In this document: one piece after another, positions 22,501-31,711 of the stretch | Layout: the number at the start of each line of letters is the position of its first letter | Position numbering within the stretch: the stretch's first letter is position 1 | Origin: Amphibalanus amphitrite | Lineage: Eukaryota; Arthropoda; Thecostraca; Balanomorpha; Balanidae | DNA length: 64,000 nt | Assembly: GCF_019059575.1 (NCBI RefSeq) | Contig: NW_024882916.1 | Span: 62,001-126,000 of the forward strand | Reading direction: 5' to 3' | Position numbers and translations under genes: made by a program | The notes under the pieces: model-generated | What the model was told of the DNA's origin: nothing | What the model saw: only the letters and a program-made list of their open reading frames with translations | The model's database searches: none

Positions 22501-23244
22501 CAGTTGTGTGCGTGTGTATGCGCGCACGCGCGACTGTCTGATAGGCACCGGCGCGGCGCGCAGCCCGCACGGAAGCAGCTCTCAATCATGAGATTATTCC
22601 GCCCAATGATTTTCATTTCTTTTGGAAGTTCTCTGGTTTGTTCTTAAGTTGAGTTGCAAGTCGCTCTTTTTGCGCTTCATTTTTTTAGATAATTCAAGAA
22701 GTGAGCAACAGTTGGTTTTTCATTGTTGTTTCGTGCCTTGTAAATGACGGCCTTCGCCATTATATTGATTAAAGATTGTATCCTGGTCTACTGCGTTTGG
22801 GAAAAGTCAGACTCTGCTTGCCGTTGTCCCTCAGGTCCGGGAAGGTGCATGCCAGACTTCTCCCCGTGCGAGGGAACTGGTGTGTGCCTCCGTCACCTGG
22901 CCAGCACCACCGACTACTCTGGAGCAGTGACCGCCTGCGAGGAGCTCGGCGCCCGCCTGACCCTGCCGCGCGTGGAGGCGCACAATGAGTGCCTCCGAGG
23001 CATTTACGCCGATACTTTCCTCTGGATGGGAGCCGTGGATCCCGAACTGAACGGCATCTACTATGGTATCGACGGTCTGGGCCAGGCGCCCAACGACGCC
23101 AGCTGGTGGGGGCCCGGGGAGAGGGACCATCCCGGTGCCACGACCAACCCGGAGCCCAACGTCATCTTCATCACCAGCTACTGGGCGGACGCGCCGGCAG
23201 CCACCGCTGCCCAGCCGGTCTGCGAGACTCCCGCGCTGCACTGA
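16588..23244 (+). CDS. Secreted PAN/apple-like plus C-type lectin domain protein, two exons
   Basis: Exon 1 is 16588-16882 (donor GTGGGT) and exon 2 is 22835-23244 (acceptor CCCTCAG); the phase-1 junction keeps the frame, giving about 235 residues. Residues 1-25 are a hydrophobic signal peptide. Residues about 45-85 carry the Cys-rich PAN/apple-like pattern CGVLCGHLPLCRAFSRDADG. Exon 2 encodes a C-type lectin fold with ACEELGARLTLPRVEAHNEC, then FLWMGAVDPE, SWWGPGERD and a terminal YWADAPA and PVCE. An EPN triplet is present (NPEPNV), but the inner third cysteine normally found after the WND motif is absent, so the usual C2-C3 disulfide is missing. Probable role: extracellular ligand or glycan binding; the ligand is unknown. 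The 5.95-kb intron is filled with repeats. An AATAAA cluster near 23846 could serve polyadenylation. Confidence 0.75.
16951..17471. repeat. GATC-rich repeat block with inverted ends
   Basis: The left end CAAACATGTGCCTGGATCCG (from 16951) pairs with the right end CTCGGATCCATGCACATGTC (17450-17469). Between them GATCATAGATCC and GAGATCC motifs recur at irregular spacing of about 40-60 bp. It lies just inside the lectin intron and is probably a miniature element. Confidence 0.6.
17516..18309 (+). mobile_element. Deleted mariner-like element with long inverted repeats
   Basis: Ends CAGGGTGATCCAAAAAAATT and its complement are flanked by TA at 17514-17515 and 18310-18311. The inverted repeats extend about 100 bp, through AACTTAAAATGTCTGGAAGT and beyond to the TAATGGTGTT-type segment. 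The internal part keeps only a short C-terminal transposase-like frame (17846-17953), so the copy is non-autonomous. Confidence 0.8.
17846..17953 (+). pseudogene. Transposase C-terminal remnant, Tc1/mariner type
   Basis: A 35-codon open stretch beginning WDQLSQKLLARAV and ending VEHML-stop resembles the C-terminal tail of Tc1/mariner-type transposases, where W...L...L..C..A.G.H.EH..stop is typical. Nothing of the DDE catalytic core is present in this copy. Confidence 0.5.
18511..19366. mobile_element. TA-flanked miniature element with GTCGCTAATAGG motifs
   Basis: Inverted ends AGGGTAAGGTGCCTAATTAG and CTAATTATGCACCTTACCCT differ at one position over 26 bp. TA abuts both sides. The motif GTCGCTAAT(A/T) and its complement recur inside at about 18722-18750 and 19335-19350. 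A 68-codon frame at 18754-18960 has no recognisable domain. Confidence 0.75.
19546..20425. mobile_element. TTAA element B
   Basis: It lies between TTAA at 19546-19549 and 20422-20425. It is the reverse complement of element J (39756-40660) with a small deletion at the left terminus. G-run/C-run hairpins lie near both ends (about 19580-19607 and 20384-20408), and AGGTCA half-sites are abundant. No coding sequence. Confidence 0.78.
20921..20992 (-). tRNA. tRNA-like gene, anticodon position GCT
   Basis: This is a 72-nt cloverleaf: D-stem GCTC/GAGC, anticodon stem TTGGA/TCCAA with loop GCGCTAA, T-stem CGGGG/CCCCG with loop TTCGAAT. Pol III boxes TAGCTCAGAGG and GGTTCGAATCC are intact. Oddities: position 33 is C rather than U, acceptor pair 2-71 is mismatched, and the GCT anticodon would be serine but no long variable arm is present. 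A tRNA pseudogene or tRNA-derived repeat is likely. Confidence 0.55.
21176..21247 (-). tRNA. tRNA-like gene, copy 2
   Basis: Sequence identical to the copy at 20921, one 255-bp unit further on and in the same orientation. The same C33 and acceptor mismatch are present. Confidence 0.55.
21685..21756 (+). tRNA. tRNA-like gene, copy 3
   Basis: First copy on the plus-strand arm, identical in sequence to the minus-strand copies. Confidence 0.55.
21940..22011 (+). tRNA. tRNA-like gene, copy 4
   Basis: Exactly 255 bp after copy 3, with the same cloverleaf and the same irregularities. Confidence 0.55.
22195..22266 (+). tRNA. tRNA-like gene, copy 5
   Basis: Exactly 255 bp after copy 4. The following unit is cut off at about 22370, where it meets a TG-rich tract. 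Confidence 0.55.
22400..22530. repeat. TG/CG-rich microsatellite
   Basis: Irregular (TG)n with a (CG)n core near 22477-22487, directly after the tRNA-like array. Open frames on both strands here are low-complexity artefacts. Confidence 0.85.
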
Positions 23245-23445
23245 ACGCCGGCCCGTGAAACTCTCGCGCGCTGCACTGAATGCCGGTCTGCGAGACCCGC
23301 GTGCTGCACTGAAGGCCGGTCTGTGAGACCTCCGTACTGCACTGAACGCCGGTCTGTGAGACCCGCGTACTGCACTGAACGCCGGTCTGCGAGACGCCCG
23401 TACTGCACTGAACGCCGGTCTGCGAGACCCGCGTGCTGCAATGAC
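23214..23445 (+). repeat. 33-bp minisatellite containing the lectin stop codon
   Basis: There are seven units starting GCCGGTCTGCGAGAC and carrying CTGCACTGAA. Five are exactly 33 bp, the second is 35 bp and the last, with CAATGAC, is 32 bp. Unit 1 (23214-23246) encodes the last residues of the lectin, PVCETPALH, and its TGA stop. Units 2-7 lie in the 3' UTR. Confidence 0.9.
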
Positions 23446-23845
23446 CGGGTGTCGTCGGCAGGCTTAGGTCGGCAAAGCTCCAGCAAAGCGCGTCGGCCTT
23501 CGTGGAGAAATTCAGGAGGTTGATGCTAGGAGTTGCGGTTGCATCAAGAGCAGGAAAAGCAATAAGCAAGGTCTCTTGGAGATGCTAGGAGCAATGGTAA
23601 AATCAAGAGGAGGAAGGTGTCATCAGCAATAATGCCCGATGAAGTAAGGAACTGTCGGTTAACGTTTCTCCTAGTTGTGTTCGGAAAACTGGGATCGCCG
23701 AAACGCACCGCAAACACGTTAATGTGAAGAAACACAGCTGAAATATATTTACTCACACTTCAACACCTCCAGATCTCTTATCATGTGATCGTTCACATCT
23801 GGCCTAGCAAACTCGTCGAGGTTAGGATGATTTTTTTTCGCTAGA

Positions 23846-23868
23846 AAATAAATAAATAAATAAATGAA
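23846..23868. repeat. AAAT microsatellite, also candidate polyadenylation signal
   Basis: Consecutive AATA units give overlapping AATAAA hexamers about 600 bp after the lectin stop codon. Confidence 0.6.
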
Positions 23869-23934
23869 GCTTCACAACCAGACAGTGGTTTAGAATGCGC
23901 ACCAGAGTTGTTTGTTCGACAAAGTCTGAACTCC

Positions 23935-25136
23935 TTAACCCGCGCCCCGCCGGGTGGGGGGGGGGGGCAGAATCTGCCCCCCTCCCGTTTTTCGCCAATA
24001 ACTTCTAAACGCGTTACGCCAGCGACGTCAAACTTCCAGTACCTTATCATACATCAATTTGACACGTTCCCTGAAAATTTGAGCGAAATCCGTCGGAAAA
24101 TTTTTGAGAAATTGGCGTTTTAGTGACGTCATATTCACCATTTTCGCCTCAAAAATGGCAAAATTTCAAACGCCGCTAACATCTTCATTTTTAAAAGAAT
24201 CAAGACGTAACAAAAAAAGGTTATACGTGATTCTACTTTGTCTATCAAATGGCCCTCTCGGTTTTTTGAAAATTTTGGATTTTGGCCCAACTTTTTTCTT
24301 AAAAAACTGACTTTTTTGGGAAAATAATTATAAAATCCAAAATTTTGGGTGTATCAAAAAAACCGGAATATATGTCAGAGAAGTGGTCTATGTGCACCTA
24401 CATACCAATTTTTAGAAGAATCGGTTGAAAAATGTGGGAGTTATTCAAAATTTTATGACGTCACGACACACAAAAAATTTGAAAAATGATTTTTTTTTTT
24501 GGAAGTTCTATTCTAGACCTCGTACGGAAACAAAAATCGCACCATTCGATTCGCCGTGAAAAAACTGCATCAGATAGACACCTTTTTAGGCCTTAACAAC
24601 CAACTTCAAAATTTGACCTCACTTGACCTGACCTTGATCTGACCTTGACCTGAAATTCATCCAGAGGTGGTCCATATCACTTATTGAGTGTGCCTATTAA
24701 ATTCTATGAGTAAAATGACCCATAAAACATGTGTCGCACATGTTCTTTTCTATATTTTGTTTTTGGTGACCTGACCTGACCTGACCTGACCTTGACCTTG
24801 ACCTTTGAATGACATTGTATGCAACGAATATTGTCTTGGTAGTCTAAGAACACGTTTTGGGCAATCAGTCTCAGTCCATTCTTCGGCAACTACGGTGCAA
24901 GGCCGATACTGTAGAAACTTGCATTTTGTACCCTTGACCTGACCTTGACCTGACCTCTGACCTACTAAAGCAAAAAATTTGGGCTCTTAAGATCCGCCTT
25001 GTTGAGAGCTTTCGATTGCCGTTTTCCCCGTCTTTCTACGACCATCGGTTCGGAAGTTAGACAGGGGGGGGGGGGCAGAATCTGCCCCCCCCAGCAGGGC
25101 GCGTATGGCTGAATAGCCCAGCGGGGCGCGGGTTAA
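23935..25136. mobile_element. TTAA element C
   Basis: Ends TTAACCCGCGCCCCGCCGGG and (complement of the right end) TTAACCCGCGCCCCGCTGGG lie between TTAA sites. Hairpins with G-run, CAGAATCTG, C-run lie at about 23956-23983 and 25064-25092. Reverse-oriented AGGTCA runs are dense at 24600-24800 and 24940, and TGACGTCA lies near 24123. It is the same subfamily, in opposite orientation, as element L (61329-62523). It shares its right TTAA with element D. Confidence 0.85.
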
Positions 25137-26312
25137 CCCGCGCCCCGTTGGGCTCTGCCGAGCAACGCGCCCCGTTGGGGGGGGGGCCATTTTGGCCCCC
25201 CCCTAAGATCTCGAGAACCACGCAACCTAGCGACAAGCGGCAAACGGTGTTGGATAGCCCTATCAGGGAACTACCTTGTGACCCAATTTTATTGACCTAG
25301 GTCAAACCGATGACGTCACAGGTCAGGTCAAAGGTCCAATTTTCACCGTTTATAGGCATTTCAAGAAATGCGTTGTAAAATCGAGTAAAATGCATTTCAT
25401 TGAAAATCATCGATGGGGAAATGTTCTTCAAACACATATTTTGCTATTTGAGGTCACTGATACCAGGTCAGGTCACAGAGGTCAGGTCACTGGGGGGTCA
25501 CAATATGAAAGTGTCGTGTGATACATGTTTTATGGTCCATTTCACATGACAAATGCGATTATGTGGGTCAGGCAGCCTTTGGGGCCAGCCTAGGTCACGT
25601 TTTGGTCAAGGTCAGGTCAAGGTCAGGTCAAGGTCAGGTCAAATTAGGTCAAATTTCAAAGTTGATATTTTTGCATAAAATGGGTATCGAATCGATGCAG
25701 CTCGTCACGGGGAGTTCAATGGTGGTCTTTGTTTTGCCGTACGTGGTCTAGAATCGCTAAAAATTGAGTTCAAAAATTTGACGTCATCATTTTTGAACAG
25801 TTTTTTTGCTATAACTTGGCCAAAAAACGAGATATCGATCTGAAATTTGGTATGTATATAGAAGAGCGCAGGGAATATCACATATATTCCGGTTTTTTCG
25901 AAATTCGGAAAAATTTTGGATTTTTTTTTAGTTTTTCTAAAAAAATCAATTTTTTGAATTTTTTGGGGTCAAAAACCCAAAATTTTGAAAATCCGAGATA
26001 GCAGTTTTGTAGCGCCGCTTTTTGTCTACTAGACCATATAAAGAACTTTAAAATTGCTTGATAACTGTAGATTTGGTGAGCGTTTCAAGATTGCATGTTT
26101 TTTGCTCATTTTTGCTCGAACATGACCTCAGTTTGACCTCAATAACTCCTGACCTAAGGTGACCTAAGACTTGAAATTTTGTGTGAAGGTGTCAAATTGA
26201 TGCTGGGGAAGGTACTGAAAATTTGGCGGCGCTGCGCGCCGCCGTTTTCTTGCTATTCAGGAAAAACCACAGGGGGGGCCAAAATGGCCCCCCCCAACGG
26301 GGCGAGGGTTAA
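25133..26312. mobile_element. TTAA element D
   Basis: It runs from the TTAA shared with C to TTAA at 26309-26312. Terminal hairpins use the word CCATTTTGG (about 25177-25203) and its complement (about 26272-26295). Three TCAAGGTCA sites lie at 25606, 25617 and 25628. A GC palindrome, GGCGGCGCTGCGCGCCGCC, is at about 26225. It is colinear with H (34318-35499). No coding sequence. Confidence 0.85.
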
Positions 26313-26690
26313 TTTTCGATTATCCTTTAATGAGTCCTTCCGGCGTCCGGCGCAGTATTTGAGGAGCTGAGGTGTCTTGATAGAAAGGAGAAGATGATAG
26401 GCCTAAATGAAATACCAGTACTTTTTTCACCGTTTTTTTTTATAACGTTTTCACCGTAATCCTTGCCAGCTAACATATCAGGAATATATGGTTTATATTT
26501 TACAGGAATATTTGTTATGTACTAATCCAGCTGTCTGATGCTTATTACGTTCTGTTCTGAGCACTAAAAAGGCGAACTCGGCAGTATCATCTTTCTTTCT
26601 ACATCTACACATAACAATGGATAGTCCCTATTTTCCTCTTTCCACTCGCACTATTCACCCATTTCTCTGATTTTCACCGGGCTACTAGCA
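26313..26690. other. Spacer between TTAA elements D and E
   Basis: AT-rich, no gene or repeat family recognised. Confidence 0.4.
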
Positions 26691-27848
26691 TTAACCGGCG
26701 CCCCAGTGGCGGTCTCAGCCAACTTCGCCATAGTGGGGGGGGGGGGGCATTTGTTACCACCCACCTCTAACTAGAAAACTAAGAGGGCTAGAAAGGGCTA
26801 CATTTGAAAGTATTTCAGTCATTTTTCATCTTAGAGCAATATTGGGGTCACCAGAGGTCATCATAGGTCAAAATTTGCCAATTGCCATTATATTTTTCAG
26901 AAAACATGCCGTTATCCCAGGAACTATGATAGCCAGAAAAACGCATGGAAAAGCAATCGACGGCTTTTGAACTCTTCTTTTGATAAGGCCATCATCAAAA
27001 TTGACCTCAGGTCAACGGTTTAGCCTCCAGAGAGCAAAAACTCCAAAAATAGCTGTTTTTACGAAGTGTTTTTCGACAATACCTTTTGACTAAAAAAAGG
27101 CCACGACATTTCTATTGCCAGAATCGTGTTCCTCTTCCCGAGACGCGTCGAATGAACTATAATTTGACCTTAGAAGGTCAACTTGAAAATTTGACCTCAG
27201 GTCAAGGTCATGACCTGACCGGAAAAGGTCATGTTGCATATCACTCGATGCGTCTCAACAAGACAAACACAAGGAGGCCATCCCCAGCGTTCTATCTCTT
27301 TCCAATCGAGAGTTATTGGCAAAAATATGTTTGTAGCCTCAAATAACCTCGGATGACCTTTTTAGGGGCTACCAGCAAAAAAAGACACATTGGTCGTCAC
27401 GGGTGGTCCGAATCATTGTGATTCTGAAATATTTGGACTGTTCCTATGCGTACACACGGATCTGGAGGCATTTTCGTTTTTTCCATTGACTTATAAATGG
27501 TAAGGTCACGCCACTGGCCTGACCTTAGGTCACGGATATAAAAAATCCGAGATATACAAATTATAGGCGCCCATAACATCATGCAATCCACCAAGTTTAA
27601 AACCTCTCTGACAAACACTGCAGGCTGGACATGATTGCAAGCTTATTTTTAGGCTTGGTCAGTTAACTTGACCTGGTGACCTGACCTGACATGACCTGGG
27701 GTAAAAAATTCACACATTGTCCAAAATTGATGTACAGAAAGCTACTCCAAGCGGTGCGGCGCTACGCGCCGCTGTTTTTTTTTATTCACACGCAAAAAAC
27801 GCGACAGGGTGGTAACATATGCCCCCCCCCACTTGGGGCGAAGGATAA
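26691..27848. mobile_element. TTAA element E, right end degraded
   Basis: The left end is TTAACCGGCGCCCCAGTGG; the right end reads CCACTTGGGGCGAAGGATAA, one base off the TTAA. G-run/C-run tracts lie inside both ends (about 26735-26765 and 27810-27835). The interior carries AGGTCA half-sites and resembles K1/K2, including the block on bases near 27160-27230 around GACCTCAGGTCAAGGTCATG. Confidence 0.7.
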
Positions 27849-29458
27849 ACAAGTTTTGAAACTCCAAAAGGCCATCCCCTTAGGCCACCCCGGCCCACTA
27901 CCAAATACGCATTGTGCCATTTTTGACTGTATGGTGATTGCCGTATTTAACGTGGATGAATGATGGCCGTTTGGCCGTGTTTGAAAGGATACCTCATGAC
28001 AGCTGAACGATGTTGTGCTCTGGAAAGGGGCTACTCGTGTGCTTGAAATATTATTTAATAACGGTCCTATGCGTTGCGCCATGAACTCTGCTTGCAGTTC
28101 GATTTCAAGGGCATTTATAGCCAATGGTCAAAAGTCGGCTCATGATAATTTGGTATGCAAAAGACGGTACCAAATGCGGCCATTTGCGATTGTCAAGAGG
28201 ATGCTCGGCTACACCTGGCTGTCGGCAGTTTTATTTTTTTCATTTACATATTTCACAATATCGCACAGTGTCCTTTGAAATATCATATTGAAAGAAAGAA
28301 ACACCGAAGAATTGAAATATCACAAGCAGTGAAGAAGATAGTAAATCATTTGCCACTTCAGTCAGATGTCTCCGCCTCAGATCTGTTTTGTAGGGTTAGG
28401 CCCTTCCGGTCTAGGGAGACATTTTCAGAACTGGAGGGATGATAGAACAGGGGGAGACATTAGTCTGGGCGGCCACCCTGGAGCGCCGACGGGACGGCGC
28501 TCGTCACGATGAACGGGCCAACCAGCCCCGCGAACGGTCACCTCATTGCACGCGAGCACACCCCTCCACGTCGGATAAAGGTGACCGACCACGACCAGCC
28601 CAGATCAAGGGGTTTGAGGCGTGGAGGAAAAGGATTTGACTGTCCTGAGGATGGAAAAGACGGAACGGTGGCCGCTTCAGCCAACTCGCCCTTTTACAGA
28701 GGTGCCACTTGCCACCCGTACTTAGCTTGTAGCCAGATGTCCTCCCTTCCTATCGATATATCTGTCTGAACTCTGAACTCTTGAAGGCCCTAGACGTGTG
28801 CTTATGTCTACTTGAACTCATCATATTTAGTGCTCAAGCCCGCCATCGCCCATCGGGTTCAGTCAAAGAACAGCCAGTTGTGAGGCGCTACCCTTTCTGA
28901 AGCTTATATGAGGGTTCAGGTTTATGCCGTCTTTTATTACATTTGTGGCCCGGCCCGCTATATCACATTGATGTGTGATGATTTAGTGCAAGACACCGAC
29001 ATTGGCATGTTGTTGTGCCCCGAATGATATGATACATTGCCACTAAATCTTTTAGCCACTATTTTCATGACCACTACCAAAGTCACTCTTATTGCGCATG
29101 GACACAATAAACTAATGAAAACAATGACTTTGGCAAGGCCCCATTCTCTAAATGTCACAAATCCAAGCTACGATTGCTTATCTTTCTAGAGGTCCAAAGG
29201 ACATCCGTTATCAGCTATGGCTATTATGCCTGCAGGCAGAAGGGTAACTTCATGATAACATCGGCGGCTACTTGTCCTGGATACTAATTGAAATAACGAG
29301 AGTGGACATTTCCTAAAGGGTCGGAACTGGAAGTGTGCACCCACATAGCAGCGCACCTATCGGTCCACGATAAGCGTCCAATAGGCTCTTCCGACAACCG
29401 AAATGGCTTCACTATAACACTCCTTAATGACCTTTAATTTACATAAATCATACAGTAG
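27849..29458. other. Unique-looking region without a supported gene
   Basis: Short open frames at 28015-28278, 28155-28442 and 28439-28639 show no domain, no clear splice framework and no compositional support. I see no recognisable repeat. Confidence 0.4.
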
Positions 29459-29571
29459 TAGCGCATTATTTTTGAGGATGGAGATGCTAGTACTGAGCAT
29501 TGTGTTACATATGATGATGAAGATGATTAGCCAGATGCTCATTATTTAGGATCAAAATTGATAGAATAGTT

Positions 29572-29606
29572 GTATTACGTTTCACCCACGGGGCTTCTTC
29601 GGATAC
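29572..29606 (-). ncRNA. Hammerhead-ribozyme-like motif (left arm)
   Basis: Exact mirror of 31601-31635, with the same non-consensus core base. Confidence 0.35.
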
Positions 29607-30067
29607 ATATAGGTAAATTCAACAAATAGAACACAGAGATGCAGGCCAAGCTCAGACACAAATCATGCGCATGCAATAAATATCGTGAAAGGATTAACAG
29701 ATATCTTGAGATTTAGACGAATAATAATTTTAAGATCGACCCCTAAGTGCGTACTGCGCGCTATTATTTGTCTTTGTTAATAAATACGTATACCTATTTA
29801 GCAGTCGACAACACAATACGTACTACGCGAATTACGCTATCATTCCATCTCAGAATTCGTACTACGCGCACACTAATACATACACATCATTCTAAATCAC
29901 AGCTAACAATGACCTATAATACCCAATCATAATCTGTGTTCGGCGGTACAGCATATCTACAGGCGCTGCCTACTGGAGCCATCTGTTAGACCCGAAAGGA
30001 ACTACTGCTACTATGTAGGTATCGGTGTCATATAACGCTACCAACAGAACAAGCCAAGGAACAAGCG

Positions 30068-30607
30068 CTAATGTGCATATGATGATGTGTAGGGAACTGG
30101 ATGGAGTAAGCGCCATGATGATGTGTTTTTGTTAAGTGCTGGTTTTTTGTTTCTTATCTCAATTGATTCAGTTATTAAAAGGTTCGCTTCGTCCTTGCAT
30201 CTATGAAGAATAGAAATTTCGAAGTCAGTGTTCATCGGTTGTGCTGTGGGGTGTGCTGTCAGTATATGATCACCTAGGTCAGTACCTTTCCTTTTGTTCC
30301 TAGCGTCTCCCAAGTGTTCCATAAATCTAGTCCTCACCATGCGTCTAGTTTTACCAATGTATGTATCTCCACACATTTTACATTTAATCTCATACACAAC
30401 GTTTTTGGTATGGCATCTACCTTTGAGGCCACCCTCACACGTACTGCAAGTCTTACGACACCCCCTGGGACAATCAGGGGGTTGCAGTGCAGACGAGGTC
30501 AGTTGATTTGAGAGTGTAGGTCCGCTTTTCCACGCAACTCGAATATCCAAATCTGAGGACTTCACTGCTGCGTTGACTTTACGTGTGAGGGTTTCGTCAA
30601 TGTACAT
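30068..30607 (-). CDS. Penelope-like GIY-YIG endonuclease domain fragment (left arm)
   Basis: Mirror image of the right-arm frame with the same 179-codon product; the two frames overlap at the palindrome centre. Identity of the two arms implies a very recent origin, gene conversion or an assembly artefact. Confidence 0.72.
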   Translation of the reverse strand: MYIDETLTRKVNAAVKSSDLDIRVAWKSGPTLSNQLTSSALQPPDCPRGCRKTCSTCEGGLKGRCHTKNVVYEIKCKMCGDTYIGKTRRMVRTRFMEHLGDARNKRKGTDLGDHILTAHPTAQPMNTDFEISILHRCKDEANLLITESIEIRNKKPALNKNTSSWRLLHPVPYTSSYAH

Positions 30608-31139
30608 TGACGAAACCCTCACACGTAAAGTCAACGCAGCAGTGAAGTCCTCAGATTTGGATATTCGAGTTGCGTGGAAAAGCGGACCTACACTCTCAAA
30701 TCAACTGACCTCGTCTGCACTGCAACCCCCTGATTGTCCCAGGGGGTGTCGTAAGACTTGCAGTACGTGTGAGGGTGGCCTCAAAGGTAGATGCCATACC
30801 AAAAACGTTGTGTATGAGATTAAATGTAAAATGTGTGGAGATACATACATTGGTAAAACTAGACGCATGGTGAGGACTAGATTTATGGAACACTTGGGAG
30901 ACGCTAGGAACAAAAGGAAAGGTACTGACCTAGGTGATCATATACTGACAGCACACCCCACAGCACAACCGATGAACACTGACTTCGAAATTTCTATTCT
31001 TCATAGATGCAAGGACGAAGCGAACCTTTTAATAACTGAATCAATTGAGATAAGAAACAAAAAACCAGCACTTAACAAAAACACATCATCATGGCGCTTA
31101 CTCCATCCAGTTCCCTACACATCATCATATGCACATTAG
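30600..31139 (+). CDS. Penelope-like GIY-YIG endonuclease domain fragment (right arm)
   Basis: The frame from the ATG at 30600 to the stop at 31137 has 179 codons. It carries CRKTCSTC and GRCHTKNVVYEIKCKMCGDT, followed by YIGKTRRMVRTRFMEHL and DLGDHILTAHP. This is the Cys-rich linker plus GIY-YIG nuclease arrangement at the C-terminus of Penelope-like polyproteins, where the nuclease makes the target nick for reverse transcription. The tyrosine/glycine of YIG, the downstream Arg and the Glu of MEHL are present. The upstream reverse transcriptase is missing because the palindrome centre cuts it off. The open frame extends 27 bases upstream of the ATG through the palindrome centre, so the start is arbitrary. 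Whether it is expressed is unknown. Confidence 0.75.
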   Translation: MYIDETLTRKVNAAVKSSDLDIRVAWKSGPTLSNQLTSSALQPPDCPRGCRKTCSTCEGGLKGRCHTKNVVYEIKCKMCGDTYIGKTRRMVRTRFMEHLGDARNKRKGTDLGDHILTAHPTAQPMNTDFEISILHRCKDEANLLITESIEIRNKKPALNKNTSSWRLLHPVPYTSSYAH

Positions 31140-31600
31140 CGCTTGTTCCTTGGCTTGTTCTGTTGGTAGCGTTATATGACACCGATACCTACATAGTAGC
31201 AGTAGTTCCTTTCGGGTCTAACAGATGGCTCCAGTAGGCAGCGCCTGTAGATATGCTGTACCGCCGAACACAGATTATGATTGGGTATTATAGGTCATTG
31301 TTAGCTGTGATTTAGAATGATGTGTATGTATTAGTGTGCGCGTAGTACGAATTCTGAGATGGAATGATAGCGTAATTCGCGTAGTACGTATTGTGTTGTC
31401 GACTGCTAAATAGGTATACGTATTTATTAACAAAGACAAATAATAGCGCGCAGTACGCACTTAGGGGTCGATCTTAAAATTATTATTCGTCTAAATCTCA
31501 AGATATCTGTTAATCCTTTCACGATATTTATTGCATGCGCATGATTTGTGTCTGAGCTTGGCCTGCATCTCTGTGTTCTATTTGTTGAATTTACCTATAT

Positions 31601-31635
31601 GTATCCGAAGAAGCCCCGTGGGTGAAACGTAATAC
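31601..31635 (+). ncRNA. Hammerhead-ribozyme-like motif (right arm)
   Basis: CCGAAGA, a short stem of GCCC against GGGT, then GAAAC resembles the hammerhead core CUGANGA-stem II-GAAA, with outer GTAT and ATAC able to pair. One core base differs (C instead of U in CUGA), so activity is doubtful. Hammerheads are known in the terminal repeats of Penelope-like elements. Confidence 0.35.
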
Positions 31636-31711
31636 AACTATTCTATCAATTTTGATCCTAAATAATGAGCATCTGGCTAATCATCTTCATCATCATATAT
31701 AGCGCATTATT

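Larger units (their letters stand above)
29471..31699. mobile_element. Penelope-like element palindrome with 12-bp flanking duplication
   Basis: TAGCGCATTATT occurs directly at 29459-29470 and 31700-31711, a candidate target duplication. Inside, 29509-30603 and 30604-31698 form a 1095-bp inverted repeat with no loop and no length difference that I could see. Each arm holds a GIY-YIG endonuclease frame pointing outward and a hammerhead-like motif. Reverse transcriptase is absent, so this is the 3' part of a Penelope-like element in head-to-head arrangement. Confidence 0.82.

Noticed and set aside
28439..28769. Overlapping frames considered as a gene fragment
   Set aside because: No domain, no conserved motif, and competing frames of equal quality.
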